From NCBI GenBank assembly GCA_947630575.1, contig CANRIB010000009.1, positions 1 to 39,685 of the forward strand: a stretch of DNA of 39,685 nt. The letters run 5' to 3'. Of this stretch, positions 14,536 to 22,436 are shown piece after piece. Position numbers and translations under genes: made by a program. Under the pieces are notes generated by a model. The model worked only from the letters and a program-made list of their open reading frames with translations, ran no database searches and was not told where the DNA came from. This stretch comes from an uncultured Bacilli bacterium (GTDB lineage Bacteria > Bacillota_I > Bacilli_A > RF39 > UBA660). Each line of letters opens with the position of its first letter. The first letter of the stretch is position 1.

Positions 14536-16854
14536 ATGCTAATGGCTTTTGATTTTTTTAATATAGGAGAATCAATTAAAGAATTTTTTATAGGAGTATT
14601 GTTAAATTTGGATGCTATAATATATTCTTTAATTAGTTGGGTTTATAAAGTTATACTAGCTTTATGTGGTAGTAGTTCTAATATTTTTAATGATACTGAG
14701 GCAATAAATACTTTTATTAGTAGAGTATATGTCATTATTGGAATTGTAATGATGTTTATGTTAGCATACTCTTTATTGAGATCTTTAGTTAATCCTGATG
14801 AGATTACTAAAGGAAAGCAATCTCCAGTGGCGATAATTAAAAATGTTGTAATTTCAATTGCTCTAATTGCGTTTGTTCCAACAATATTTGAATTTGCTTA
14901 TGGTTTTCAAAATGCTATACTTTCTCAAAATACAATTGGTAAAATTGTTTTAGGCTCTAATTCTAATGGGAGTGGAGAAGATAGTGGAACAATTATTGAT
15001 GAAGGTGGAAGTCGTATAGGAGCTACCTTGTTAGGAGGTTTTTTGCATCCTAATCTTAGTGAAGATGGTTGTAGTTATGAAGGTGGAGAATATAATTGTC
15101 CAAATATAAAAGTAGAAGGTTATGAAAGTTTTAATGATTTTTGGGATGATGTAGAAACAACTGGAGATTATTTTGCTTTGGCACAATTAAAAAGTGCAGT
15201 TGTAGATGGTAGTGTAAGTTATTTATGGTTATTTAGTAGTTTAGCGGGTATATTTTCTTTATTTGTATTAATTGGCTATTGTTTTGATATTGCTTTGCGA
15301 GTAATAAAATTGGCTGTGTGTGAGCTTATTGCTCCAATTCCTATTTTATGTAGGGTTGCTCCAGGAGATCAGGGTGGAAAAGTTTTTTCTAATTGGCTTA
15401 AAGCAACTGTTTCAATATATATAGAAGTTTTTATGAGGCTTGCGGTGTTATTTTTTGCAATTTGGATTATGGATATAGTTGTTAAAAATTTTGGTAGTAT
15501 TATATCTATTGATGGAACAATGGATGTTTCAGTATTTTTAGTAGCGCAGGTTTTAATATTTTTGGGTATTATTATGTTTATACAGCAAGCACCAAATATA
15601 ATTAAAGAAATTACTGGTCTTGATAGTGGGAAATTTAATCCTTTGAAGACTTTTAAACAAGGGTTAGGTTTTGTTGCAGGTGGACTTGCAGGAAGAAGTT
15701 TAATGGCAGGCATGAGAGCTTATAATGAATTAGGTGAGGCAAAAAACTTATTGGATTTTAATGCAATTGGTAATCAGTATAAAAGGAGACAAGCTGCAAT
15801 TGCTGCAAAAGAATTACAAGAAAATGCTGGATTAAATAGAAGTCAAAGGTTTAGTATGAATGCTCAGAATGGAGTGCGTAAGGCTTTTGGCTTTGGAACA
15901 TTAAAAGAACAGGCAGATAGAAATATTGAACATGGAATAGGAATTGATGGTTCTGCAATGACTGTCCAAAATGATACAGGAGAAAATATTGTTTTAAGAG
16001 ATGCTGATGGTAATGTTGTAAGAACTTTAGTTGCTGGTGCACAATATGATGTAGATGATGCTTTGATAGGTCAATTGCAACATCAAAAAGATTTGAATAA
16101 AATTAATGTTTCTAGAGCAGATGAAACTATTCGTCAAATAAAAGAAAATCAGGATTTAAATAAGAGATTTATTGATTTAAGGAGTCAAATTAAAAGTGAA
16201 GCTTTAGATAAAATTGCTGAAGGAGATTCGGCGATTGTTGATACTATAACAGATCATACGGGAAAAGCTATAGCTGGAAATTATAAGACTTTAATGGATT
16301 ATGTTCAAAGTAGAAGAGATAATGGGGCTAGTACTGCGGAGATGGCTCGATTGAATGCTGAGTTAAAGGCCGCTCAAGATAGAATGTGGGTTAAATATGC
16401 TGATGGCGAGATAGCTAGGGGTGACTCTACAAAAATCGGTTCTTTATTCCGTCAGGCTAGGGATTTTCATGATCGTGTTGGTGGAGTTTATGATGCTGCG
16501 ACTGGTACAGTTGAAAGAGTGGATTCACATACTTATACTTTTAGTGATGGTAAAGGTGGTACAATAACAAGAACTTTAGATATGGATTCTATGGAATTTT
16601 TTGAGGGAGCTAGAGATATTAGTGGAACAAGAATTAATGGAGCAGATGGCTCTGCTAAATCTTCAAATTCTTTGTTAGATATTCAAGCTGCACAAGAAGA
16701 GTCAGTTAAATCAACTATTGCTACGGAAACAACTCGAATTGATCGTGTATTGAATCAATTTGAAGAGGGAAAAGCTACAGAAAAAACTTCTGCAAGATAT
16801 CAAGCATATAAAGCGGCAGATGATGCTAGTAAATTAACGGGAGATAAAAAATAG
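14536..16854 (+). CDS. VirB6/TrbL-like polytopic membrane protein with long cytosolic tail
   Basis: A 772-residue protein. The first 350 residues hold about six or seven membrane helices: two near the N-terminus (VLLNLDAIIYSLISWVYKVILAL, then VYVIIGIVMMFMLAYSLL), one at NVVISIALIAFVPTIFEF, an external Gly/Ser-rich loop of about 90 residues with paired cysteines, then LWLFSSLAGIFSLFVLIGYCF, a semi-hydrophobic CELIAPIPILCRV segment, VFMRLAVLFFAIWIMDIVV and VAQVLIFLGIIMFI. This layout is that of VirB6/TrbL channel proteins. Residues 360-772 are soluble, helical, Ala/Arg/Asp-rich. Part of the tail (about 520-650) is related to the next gene's product. TAGGAGG at 14521-14527 favours ATG 14536 over ATG 14530 or 14542. 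No ATPase gene accompanies it here. Confidence 0.72.
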   Translation: MLMAFDFFNIGESIKEFFIGVLLNLDAIIYSLISWVYKVILALCGSSSNIFNDTEAINTFISRVYVIIGIVMMFMLAYSLLRSLVNPDEITKGKQSPVAIIKNVVISIALIAFVPTIFEFAYGFQNAILSQNTIGKIVLGSNSNGSGEDSGTIIDEGGSRIGATLLGGFLHPNLSEDGCSYEGGEYNCPNIKVEGYESFNDFWDDVETTGDYFALAQLKSAVVDGSVSYLWLFSSLAGIFSLFVLIGYCFDIALRVIKLAVCELIAPIPILCRVAPGDQGGKVFSNWLKATVSIYIEVFMRLAVLFFAIWIMDIVVKNFGSIISIDGTMDVSVFLVAQVLIFLGIIMFIQQAPNIIKEITGLDSGKFNPLKTFKQGLGFVAGGLAGRSLMAGMRAYNELGEAKNLLDFNAIGNQYKRRQAAIAAKELQENAGLNRSQRFSMNAQNGVRKAFGFGTLKEQADRNIEHGIGIDGSAMTVQNDTGENIVLRDADGNVVRTLVAGAQYDVDDALIGQLQHQKDLNKINVSRADETIRQIKENQDLNKRFIDLRSQIKSEALDKIAEGDSAIVDTITDHTGKAIAGNYKTLMDYVQSRRDNGASTAEMARLNAELKAAQDRMWVKYADGEIARGDSTKIGSLFRQARDFHDRVGGVYDAATGTVERVDSHTYTFSDGKGGTITRTLDMDSMEFFEGARDISGTRINGADGSAKSSNSLLDIQAAQEESVKSTIATETTRIDRVLNQFEEGKATEKTSARYQAYKAADDASKLTGDKK

Positions 16855-16868
16855 AAAGTGAAGTAATT

Positions 16869-17693
16869 ATGAGTTTATTGGGAGATTTATTTAGAAAACA
16901 ATTTGGATTTCCTTTGAAACAGGAAAGTTATGATCATAAAATCAATAATTATCGTGTTAGTGATAAAATTAATGTAGAGCATTCTATTGCTGATAGAAAT
17001 GTGGCAATTTCTTTTGTAAGCGAACAAATTAGACAAATTAAAGTTATAATAGATGATAATCAATTTTTTGTAGATTCATACAATTTGATAAAAAATGCAG
17101 CTATAGACAAAGTTCGAGAGGGGGATTGCCCTTTACAAGAAACTATATATAAAATTGATGGATTGCCTTTTATTACTGCTAATTTAAAGACTATAAACGA
17201 TTATTTTTGCGTTGTTAAAAGCAATTGTAAGGATTATATGGAATTACAGAATTATAATTTGCAAATGTCTAAAGCTTTAGAAACTATTTGGCAAAGATAT
17301 GCTAATAATGTTATAAATAATAAAGGTGAGTTTAGATTTGGCACTTTTTTTGATACAGAATATAGTATTTATACTGCTTATATGCAAATTAAGAATTCTT
17401 TAAGTTTTGGTAAATTAAAAGATTGTAATAGAAAAACTATTTCTCTATCATCAAATAATTTGGAATTAGTAATACAGGCTTCAAAATTAGCTGAAGAGTG
17501 TAATAATATATTGTATGTATTATTACAGGATTTGAATAGTGAATTAAGTATATTAAATGATAATCAAGCTTCTGATGAATATGTTTTACAAGTTATAGAC
17601 AACACTAAAAAAATGATGAGTTCTACTATGGAATATTTAAAAGCGAAAAAAAACAAAGAATTTATTGAAACGCATTTTAAGAAAAAAATATAA
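16869..17693 (+). CDS. Soluble paralogue of the VirB6-like protein's tail
   Basis: A 274-residue protein with no signal peptide or membrane helix. Its middle matches the cytosolic tail of the preceding protein: IRQIKVIIDDNQFFVDSY against IRQIKENQDLNKRFIDLR, AIDKVREGDCPLQETI against ALDKIAEGDSAIVDTI, NLKTINDY against NYKTLMDY, and IWQRYANNVINN against MWVKYADGEIAR. The last 90 residues are helical and may form a coiled coil. It ends the operon, 14 bases after the VirB6-like gene. A plausible reading is a cytosolic component that packs with, or competes with, the channel protein's tail. I do not recognise a named family. Confidence 0.65.
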   Translation: MSLLGDLFRKQFGFPLKQESYDHKINNYRVSDKINVEHSIADRNVAISFVSEQIRQIKVIIDDNQFFVDSYNLIKNAAIDKVREGDCPLQETIYKIDGLPFITANLKTINDYFCVVKSNCKDYMELQNYNLQMSKALETIWQRYANNVINNKGEFRFGTFFDTEYSIYTAYMQIKNSLSFGKLKDCNRKTISLSSNNLELVIQASKLAEECNNILYVLLQDLNSELSILNDNQASDEYVLQVIDNTKKMMSSTMEYLKAKKNKEFIETHFKKKI

Positions 17694-17702
17694 AAATTTT
17701 GT

Positions 17703-17718
17703 TTTTAGTATACTAAAA
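17703..17718. promoter_or_regulatory. Perfect 16-bp palindrome
   Basis: TTTTAGTATACTAAAA lies ten bases after the stop at 17693. It could be an operator or a weak terminator stem without a loop; no function can be assigned. Confidence 0.35.
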
Positions 17719-17720
17719 TA

Positions 17721-17858
17721 ATGAGTAATGAAGAAACTAAGTATTATTATGCTTTGCTTTATATAAAGAGTTAAATAATATTTTTTATAAAAGAAATTGA
17801 AGATTTAGAAAGATACATGATGGCTATTAATTTAGTTTATTCTTTTTTTAGCAAATGA
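17721..17858 (+). pseudogene. Possible remnant of a small gene
   Basis: ATG 17721 reads 17 codons (MSNEETKYYYALLYIKS) to TAA 17772, and the same frame then stays open for 27 more codons (IIFFIKEIEDLERYMM...) to TGA 17856. The composition on both sides of the stop is protein-like, which suggests one nonsense mutation in a 45-codon gene, but chance in AT-rich DNA cannot be excluded. Confidence 0.25.
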
Positions 17859-17884
17859 ATATACAAGATTAAATCAAGTTAGAT

Positions 17885-17921
17885 AAAGATGTTTAGATAA
17901 ATTGGATATAACATCTTTTTT
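17885..17921 (+). terminator. Rho-independent terminator
   Basis: AAAGATGTT (17885-17893) and AACATCTTT (17910-17918) form a 9-bp stem with a 16-base loop, followed by a T-run. Probably ends transcripts of the operon 12757-17693. Confidence 0.6.
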
Positions 17922-18175
17922 ATTTTCATTATAAGTAAATTTGTTTTATTCAGTTCTTATTTTTTAAAAATTTTGTGTTTTAATTTTATAAATCTAAAAA
18001 GTATGATATAATTATAAATAAGAACATAATTAAAGGAAAGTTTTCAATAAACAATTAAGATTGTACATAAATGATTATGGAATTAGTAGATAGGGAGCGT
18101 GTAATTATTAAATTAAAAAAAATTTACTAACCTTTTAATTATTTTTGACACTATATTTATGAAAGGTGATTATTT

Positions 18176-18646
18176 ATGGATGTAGTTTATGATAAGTATT
18201 TTGATAAAATTTATTCTTGGGCAATAAAAAAGACCAATAATAAAGAAGATGCAGAAGATTTAACAAATAATGTTTTCTTGGCTATATTTGAATATTTTAA
18301 TAAAAATATTCAGATTGAGAAATTGGATAATTTAATATGGAAAATAGCTCATAATATTTGGTATTTAAAAGTTAAGAATTATATCAGGGAGAAAGATAAT
18401 GTTTCTTTAGATAAAGCTAATACTAGTTATAGTGAAAATTATTTAGATAAAATAATTTATAAAGAGATAATTGATAATCTTGATGATATTGGTTTAACTA
18501 CTAAAGAATATTTATCATTTAAATTATATTATTGTAATGACCTTTCAATAAAAGAAATAAGTTATAAGTTAAATTCTAGTGAAAGTAATATTAAATATTA
18601 TTTATATAGCGCTAGATGTAAAGTAAAGGAGAGATATAATGAATAA
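18176..18646 (+). CDS. ECF-like RNA polymerase sigma factor
   Basis: A 156-residue two-domain sigma-70 family protein. Residues 1-60 look like region 2: YDKYFDKIYSWAIKKTNNKEDAEDLTNNVFLAIFEYF matches the usual pattern of YxxxxxxxxxxxxxxxxxDAEDLxQxxFL. Residues 100-152 look like region 4: LTTKEYLSFKLYYCNDLSIKEISYKLNSSESNIKYYLYSARCKVKE, an HTH with the A-R-x-K-x-x end typical of ECF sigma factors. No region 1 or 3, so it belongs with small alternative sigma factors. GAAAGGTGATT precedes the ATG. The next gene overlaps it by 8 bases, the place where an anti-sigma factor usually sits. Targets are unknown. Confidence 0.82.
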   Translation: MDVVYDKYFDKIYSWAIKKTNNKEDAEDLTNNVFLAIFEYFNKNIQIEKLDNLIWKIAHNIWYLKVKNYIREKDNVSLDKANTSYSENYLDKIIYKEIIDNLDDIGLTTKEYLSFKLYYCNDLSIKEISYKLNSSESNIKYYLYSARCKVKERYNE

Positions 18647-19328
18647 CTTAAAATTAGATAACTATTTAGAAATAGTAAATCAAGAAAAACTAAAGAAAGG
18701 ATTAGAAGATTATACACCACTTTATCCGATGTTAAGAGTGAAAGACAATAATCTTTATATTGGAGTGTTACTTACTAAAAATAATGCTAATGTTTGGGAT
18801 AAAGATAGTAATATTAAACCAGAATATTGGGTGTTAATTGATCCAAGTAATAACCAAATAATAGAATTTAATGAAACTGCTAAAAATGATTTTGTAATTG
18901 GGAAATTAATTTCTAAAGATGTAGAAAATAAACAAAAAGAAATATCTAAATATGCAGTAGAAAAGACTATGCAATATAAAGAATATCTAATGAATGATAT
19001 TAAAAATGATGAGCTTCCAATTCAAAAGAAATTAGCAAGTATTTTAAATAATGAAATAATAATTGATGGTGAAAAAGTAAATATTAATGATTATTTAATG
19101 GCTAATATAGAAAAAGATATAGTAGATAAAGTAAAAGAATTAGTTGATTTATTAGTAGCTTCTAAATATAATTCTATAACTTTCTATTATGATGCTTTAT
19201 TTAATGATATAGTAAATAATTATAAAAATAACAATGGAATAGATAAAGAAAAAATGGCTTTATGTGTAGAGATAATGAATAATTATTATGATGGGGTAAT
19301 AGGTATAGATAATTTCTTTAATACTTAA
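18639..19328 (+). CDS. Unrecognised soluble protein coupled to the sigma factor
   Basis: A 229-residue acidic/lysine-rich protein I do not recognise. The start overlaps the sigma-factor end by 8 bases, with AAGGAGAG (18628-18635) as ribosome binding site inside the sigma gene, so translation is coupled. No signal peptide, no membrane helix and no zinc-binding HxxxCxxC motif, so it is not a standard transmembrane or zinc anti-sigma factor. The first 90 residues have a beta-rich look with LRVKDNNLYIGVLLT and YWVLIDPSNNQIIEF; the remainder is helical. Position suggests a regulator or sensor of the sigma factor; sequence alone does not show it. Confidence 0.6.
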   Translation: MNNLKLDNYLEIVNQEKLKKGLEDYTPLYPMLRVKDNNLYIGVLLTKNNANVWDKDSNIKPEYWVLIDPSNNQIIEFNETAKNDFVIGKLISKDVENKQKEISKYAVEKTMQYKEYLMNDIKNDELPIQKKLASILNNEIIIDGEKVNINDYLMANIEKDIVDKVKELVDLLVASKYNSITFYYDALFNDIVNNYKNNNGIDKEKMALCVEIMNNYYDGVIGIDNFFNT

Positions 19329-19413
19329 TAAAATATATAAGCTTAAAAATATTTGATTTGTATGTAAAATATTTATATGTTTATAGAATTATGTTATATA
19401 AGAGGTGAATAGA

Positions 19414-19899
19414 ATGGAATATGATTTTGATACTGTAAAAAGATTATATGATAGATATGGTATTAGAATTGATTCGAAAAATAATACTTATTATATTATA
19501 GATAGAAAAGATGGTAACAAATATTCTTTTGAGGGATTGGGAGCTGAAAAAATAAAATTTGCTCATTATTGGTTATATGCTACTAAATATGGTCAGTCAA
19601 CTTCTTATGATAGTGGTTTTACTGAAAAGGAATACGAAAGAGCATTTAGTGATGCTTTAAGAGAAGTATACAATATTATAATTGGAACGGAAATTCAACA
19701 TTTACAAATGACTGGTAGAATGTGTAAAGTAGAAGCATTAAAGAGTGAGCTTTCACAAGCCCTTTATTCTCATGCCGGAATTGTTGCTGAGGGGCTTTAT
19801 TCTAGACCAAATGGATATGCAACATTTGAGACTTGGTGTAGAGAAGTTGCTAAAGTATATACTCCTGAAGAATGGATTTATAAGAATAGGGCTAGATAA
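19414..19899 (+). CDS. Unrecognised small soluble protein
   Basis: A 161-residue protein with no signal peptide or membrane segment and no motif I know. It is rich in Tyr, Glu and Arg, with FTEKEYERAFSDALREVYNIIIGTEIQHL as a clear amphipathic helix stretch. The family is unknown. The frame could begin at GTG 19405, but that codon is part of the AGAGGTG ribosome binding site, which points to ATG 19414. It is 85 bases after the sigma-partner gene and may belong to the same accessory group. Confidence 0.6.
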   Translation: MEYDFDTVKRLYDRYGIRIDSKNNTYYIIDRKDGNKYSFEGLGAEKIKFAHYWLYATKYGQSTSYDSGFTEKEYERAFSDALREVYNIIIGTEIQHLQMTGRMCKVEALKSELSQALYSHAGIVAEGLYSRPNGYATFETWCREVAKVYTPEEWIYKNRAR

Positions 19900-19926
19900 T
19901 TTTTTTGATATTAACTAGTGGCTATT

Positions 19927-20347
19927 ATGGAAAAAGAAGTAATATATAAAGATAATAATATAACTTTAAATATAAATAACAGCAATAATAAAACTATTGC
20001 TGTTATTTGTCATGCTAGATAGTAATAAAAATTCTAAACCTACTGTAAAATTAGCATAAAAATTAAACAAAAATAAAATTGATAACTTTCGATTTGATTT
20101 TGTCGCCTGTGGTGAGTCAAGTGGTGATTACAAAGATTATACTATAACTAATATGTTATCAAATCTTCATACTACATTAAGTTTGTTAAAAGAAAAATAT
20201 AATTTTAAAAATTTTATATTGATTGGTTGTAGTTTAGGAGCTAGAATTGTATCTTTAGTTGATTATAAGAGATTTAATATAGTAAAATTAGTTTTATGGT
20301 ATGGAGCATTAAATTACAAAATAATAAAAAACTCACTATTTAGATAG
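19927..20347 (+). pseudogene. Decayed alpha/beta hydrolase gene
   Basis: ATG 19927 encodes a normal hydrolase-like beginning ending TIAVICHAR and a stop at 20020. Shifting frame by one base near 20013, the protein resumes as SNKNSKPTVKLA, hits TAA at 20057, then runs on as FRFDFVACGESSGDY...FILIGCSLGARIVSLVD to 20347. The FDFxxxGxS and GCSLGA (nucleophile Ser in GxSxG) elements show the ancestry in serine hydrolases with a HGF oxyanion strand. One frameshift, one nonsense codon and a truncated C-terminus after LNYK, where the terminator hairpin begins, show it is dead. Confidence 0.72.
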
Positions 20348-20361
20348 AAAAGTGAGTTTTT
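20327..20361. terminator. Bidirectional terminator
   Basis: AAAAACTCAC (20327-20336) and GTGAGTTTTT (20352-20361) form a 10-bp stem with a 15-base loop, A-run and T-run on either side. It serves the minus-strand HD gene ending at 20368 and any plus-strand transcript through the dead hydrolase. Confidence 0.75.
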
Positions 20362-20367
20362 GCTACT

Positions 20368-20994
20368 TTATAAAGATTTTATATTTTCAACTTCATTAGA
20401 TAAATCTTTAAATATTTCATCTTCATATAAATGACGATCATATAAAATAAATCCGTCACTAGCATTTTGCATTTTAGGAATAATTTCGTTTGCTAATTCT
20501 TCTCCAAAATATTTGGCATCTTCTTTAGCAACATCTAAAGACATGTATCCATTTAAATCATAAATTTTAGCTTGTAAATCAGCTTCTAATTTACTAACTT
20601 GGTAAACAAATTTTGCTTCTTTTGATTGTCTTAATTCATATTCTTGCATTAGACTTTTAATTTCTTCAGCTTTAATTAATCCTTCTGTTATTTTAGTAAT
20701 TGCTTCAATTAAACTTTCTTCTTGATAATTTTCATTTAGATAATCTCTAGTTGTTGTTTCTTTTAAATTAACTTTTTTTAATTCTTTTAAAGTTAACATT
20801 TTAAATACTTTAAGCATATCTAAATCAAATTTATATTCACTTTCTAATCCAATAGCTAAAATTAAACAACCATAAATGTGTTCGGCAACTGATTCAAGTC
20901 TGTCGCTTGATACTTTAAGTTCTAACCAGCCAGTTCTAATAATATTTTTAAGTTTGTTGGCTGTTAAATAAAATTTAATAAGATTTGTATTCAT
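20368..20994 (-). CDS. HD-family (YfbR/HDDC2-like) protein with degraded active site
   Basis: A 208-residue protein related by pattern to the HD-domain 5'-deoxynucleotidase/HDDC2 group. It keeps LKNIIRTGWLELKVSSDRLESVAEHIYG (about 15-42, with the first metal histidine in AEH) and AKFVYQVSKLEADLQAKIYDL (about 127-147). Two things are missing: the central HD pair, expected in a LxLHDLxE-type stretch, reads LTLKELKKV at 67-75, and the late catalytic aspartate expected in YQxDKLExDLQ is serine (about 134). It has probably lost phosphohydrolase activity while keeping the fold. GAAAGGATG precedes ATG 20994. Monocistronic. Confidence 0.7.
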   Translation of the reverse strand: MNTNLIKFYLTANKLKNIIRTGWLELKVSSDRLESVAEHIYGCLILAIGLESEYKFDLDMLKVFKMLTLKELKKVNLKETTTRDYLNENYQEESLIEAITKITEGLIKAEEIKSLMQEYELRQSKEAKFVYQVSKLEADLQAKIYDLNGYMSLDVAKEDAKYFGEELANEIIPKMQNASDGFILYDRHLYEDEIFKDLSNEVENIKSL

Positions 20995-21153
20995 TTAAAA
21001 TCATCCTTTCTGTTTTTTAGTATAACATATTATGTTTTAAAAATCACTAAAAATAGGAAGTTTTTTTGATATTTTTGTTATATAAGATTTAGTTTTATGG
21101 ATAATTGATACAACATCTTTTTATTTTGTGTTATAATTTTAGAGGTGATGCAT

Positions 21154-22362
21154 ATGCACGAAAATGTTTTGATAGAGTCTTTAGATTATTATGGGAGAGG
21201 TATTACTCATTTAGATGGTAAAATTGTTTTTGTTAAAGATGCTTTACCGGAAGAAATTGTTGATATTCAAATTATTTTAGATAAGAAAAAATATAGTGAA
21301 GCTAAAGTTATAAAGTATAAAAAGAAAAGTTCTAAGAGAGTTGATAGTTTATGCCCTTATTTTAAAAAATGTGGAGGGTGTCAATTATTTTATTATAAAT
21401 ACAAAGATTCTTTAGATTTTAAATATAATAAAGTTAGAAGTTTTCTTGATAATAATAAGATTAGTTATGATGGTAAGATTGATGTTGTAGAAAATTCAAA
21501 ACCACTTGAATATCGGAATAAACTTAGTTTAAAAATAGTTAATAATAAAATTGGTTTTTATAAAGAAAGTACTCATGAGTTGGTAGAGATTGATAAGTGT
21601 TTAATTGCGAGTCCAATAATAAATGAAGTTATTAAGAATTATAAATTATTAAATATTGAAGATGGAGAGTTAACTATTAGAGTTAATAGTAATAATGAAG
21701 TGCTTTTAATTATTAAAACGTTAAAAAATAATTATAATATTGATATAGCTAAATTAAAAGAAAAAGTTAAATTAGTGGGTATTGTTTATAATAATAAATG
21801 TATTTATGGGGATGATTTTTATTATGAGAGATTAGATAATAAATTATTTAAAGTGAGTTTTGATTCTTTTTTTCAGGTTAATCCATATATAACTAAAGAA
21901 TTATTTAAGTTAGTAAGTAAAAATATAGATAGTAATAGTGTAGTTTTAGATTTATATAGTGGAGTTGGAACTTTGAGTATTGTGGCCTCTTTAAAAGCTA
22001 AAGAAGTTTATAGTGTAGAGATAGTTAAAAATGCAGTTTTAAATGGGAATTTTAATGCTAAAATAAATAAGATTAATAATATTAAATTCTTTTTGGGAGA
22101 TGCTAGTAAAATAGTTAATAATTTAAATGTTAATTTTGATACTTTGATAGTAGATCCACCAAGAAGTGGTTTAAGTAGTATGACAAGAGAGTTTATTAAA
22201 GAGAAGATGCCTAATAAAATTATATATGTTTCTTGTGATTTATATACTTTAATTAGAGATTTAAAAATACTTGATGGGTATGAAATTAAAGATTATAAAA
22301 TATTAGATATGTTTAGTTATACATATCATTTAGAGAGCTTTGTTGTTTTAACGAGAAAATAA
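21154..22362 (+). CDS. rlmD: 23S rRNA (uracil-5-)-methyltransferase, RlmD/RlmCD type
   Basis: A 402-residue SAM-dependent RNA m5U methyltransferase. It has an N-terminal TRAM-like beta domain (LDYYGRGITHLDGKIVFVKDALPEE), iron-sulphur cysteines in CPYFKKCGGCQ plus a later one in IDKCLIAS, the SAM loop VLDLYSGVGTLSIVAS, VDPPRSGLSS and YVSCDLYTLIRDL with the catalytic cysteine. The usual Firmicute form is about 450 residues, so this one is a compact member. In-frame GTG 21145 and ATG 21148 overlap the AGAGGTG ribosome binding site; ATG 21154 is properly spaced. A TATAAT at 21132-21137 would place the transcript start close to the ribosome binding site. Whether it targets one or two 23S sites, or tRNA, cannot be told. 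Confidence 0.92.
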   Translation: MHENVLIESLDYYGRGITHLDGKIVFVKDALPEEIVDIQIILDKKKYSEAKVIKYKKKSSKRVDSLCPYFKKCGGCQLFYYKYKDSLDFKYNKVRSFLDNNKISYDGKIDVVENSKPLEYRNKLSLKIVNNKIGFYKESTHELVEIDKCLIASPIINEVIKNYKLLNIEDGELTIRVNSNNEVLLIIKTLKNNYNIDIAKLKEKVKLVGIVYNNKCIYGDDFYYERLDNKLFKVSFDSFFQVNPYITKELFKLVSKNIDSNSVVLDLYSGVGTLSIVASLKAKEVYSVEIVKNAVLNGNFNAKINKINNIKFFLGDASKIVNNLNVNFDTLIVDPPRSGLSSMTREFIKEKMPNKIIYVSCDLYTLIRDLKILDGYEIKDYKILDMFSYTYHLESFVVLTRK

Positions 22363-22375
22363 TATGTTTTTGAAT

Positions 22376-22404
22376 TTGACAGACGTATATTTGTATAGTA
22401 TAAT
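22376..22404 (+). promoter_or_regulatory. Consensus sigma-A promoter of the ZIP-SDR-patatin operon
   Basis: TTGACA (22376-22381), 17-base spacer, TATAAT (22399-22404): a perfect match to consensus. It lies 32 bases before ATG 22437. Confidence 0.88.
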
Positions 22405-22436
22405 TTATTTAGAATATTTTATGGAAGTGAGTAATC

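Larger units (their letters stand above)
17694..18175. other. 482-bp gene-poor interval between the secretion-like operon and the sigma factor
   Basis: No full gene. It contains a 16-base perfect palindrome, a short remnant frame, a terminator hairpin, a perfect TATAAT at 18007-18012 without a good -35, and a 19-codon frame from 18071 that lacks a good ribosome binding site. Extremely AT-rich. Confidence 0.6.

Noticed and set aside
9860-17693. Idea that the locus is part of an integrative conjugative element
   Set aside because: No relaxase, integrase, coupling protein, VirB4 or attachment-site repeats are visible in the window, and murC lies within the area. It may still extend outside, but within the window the claim is not supported.
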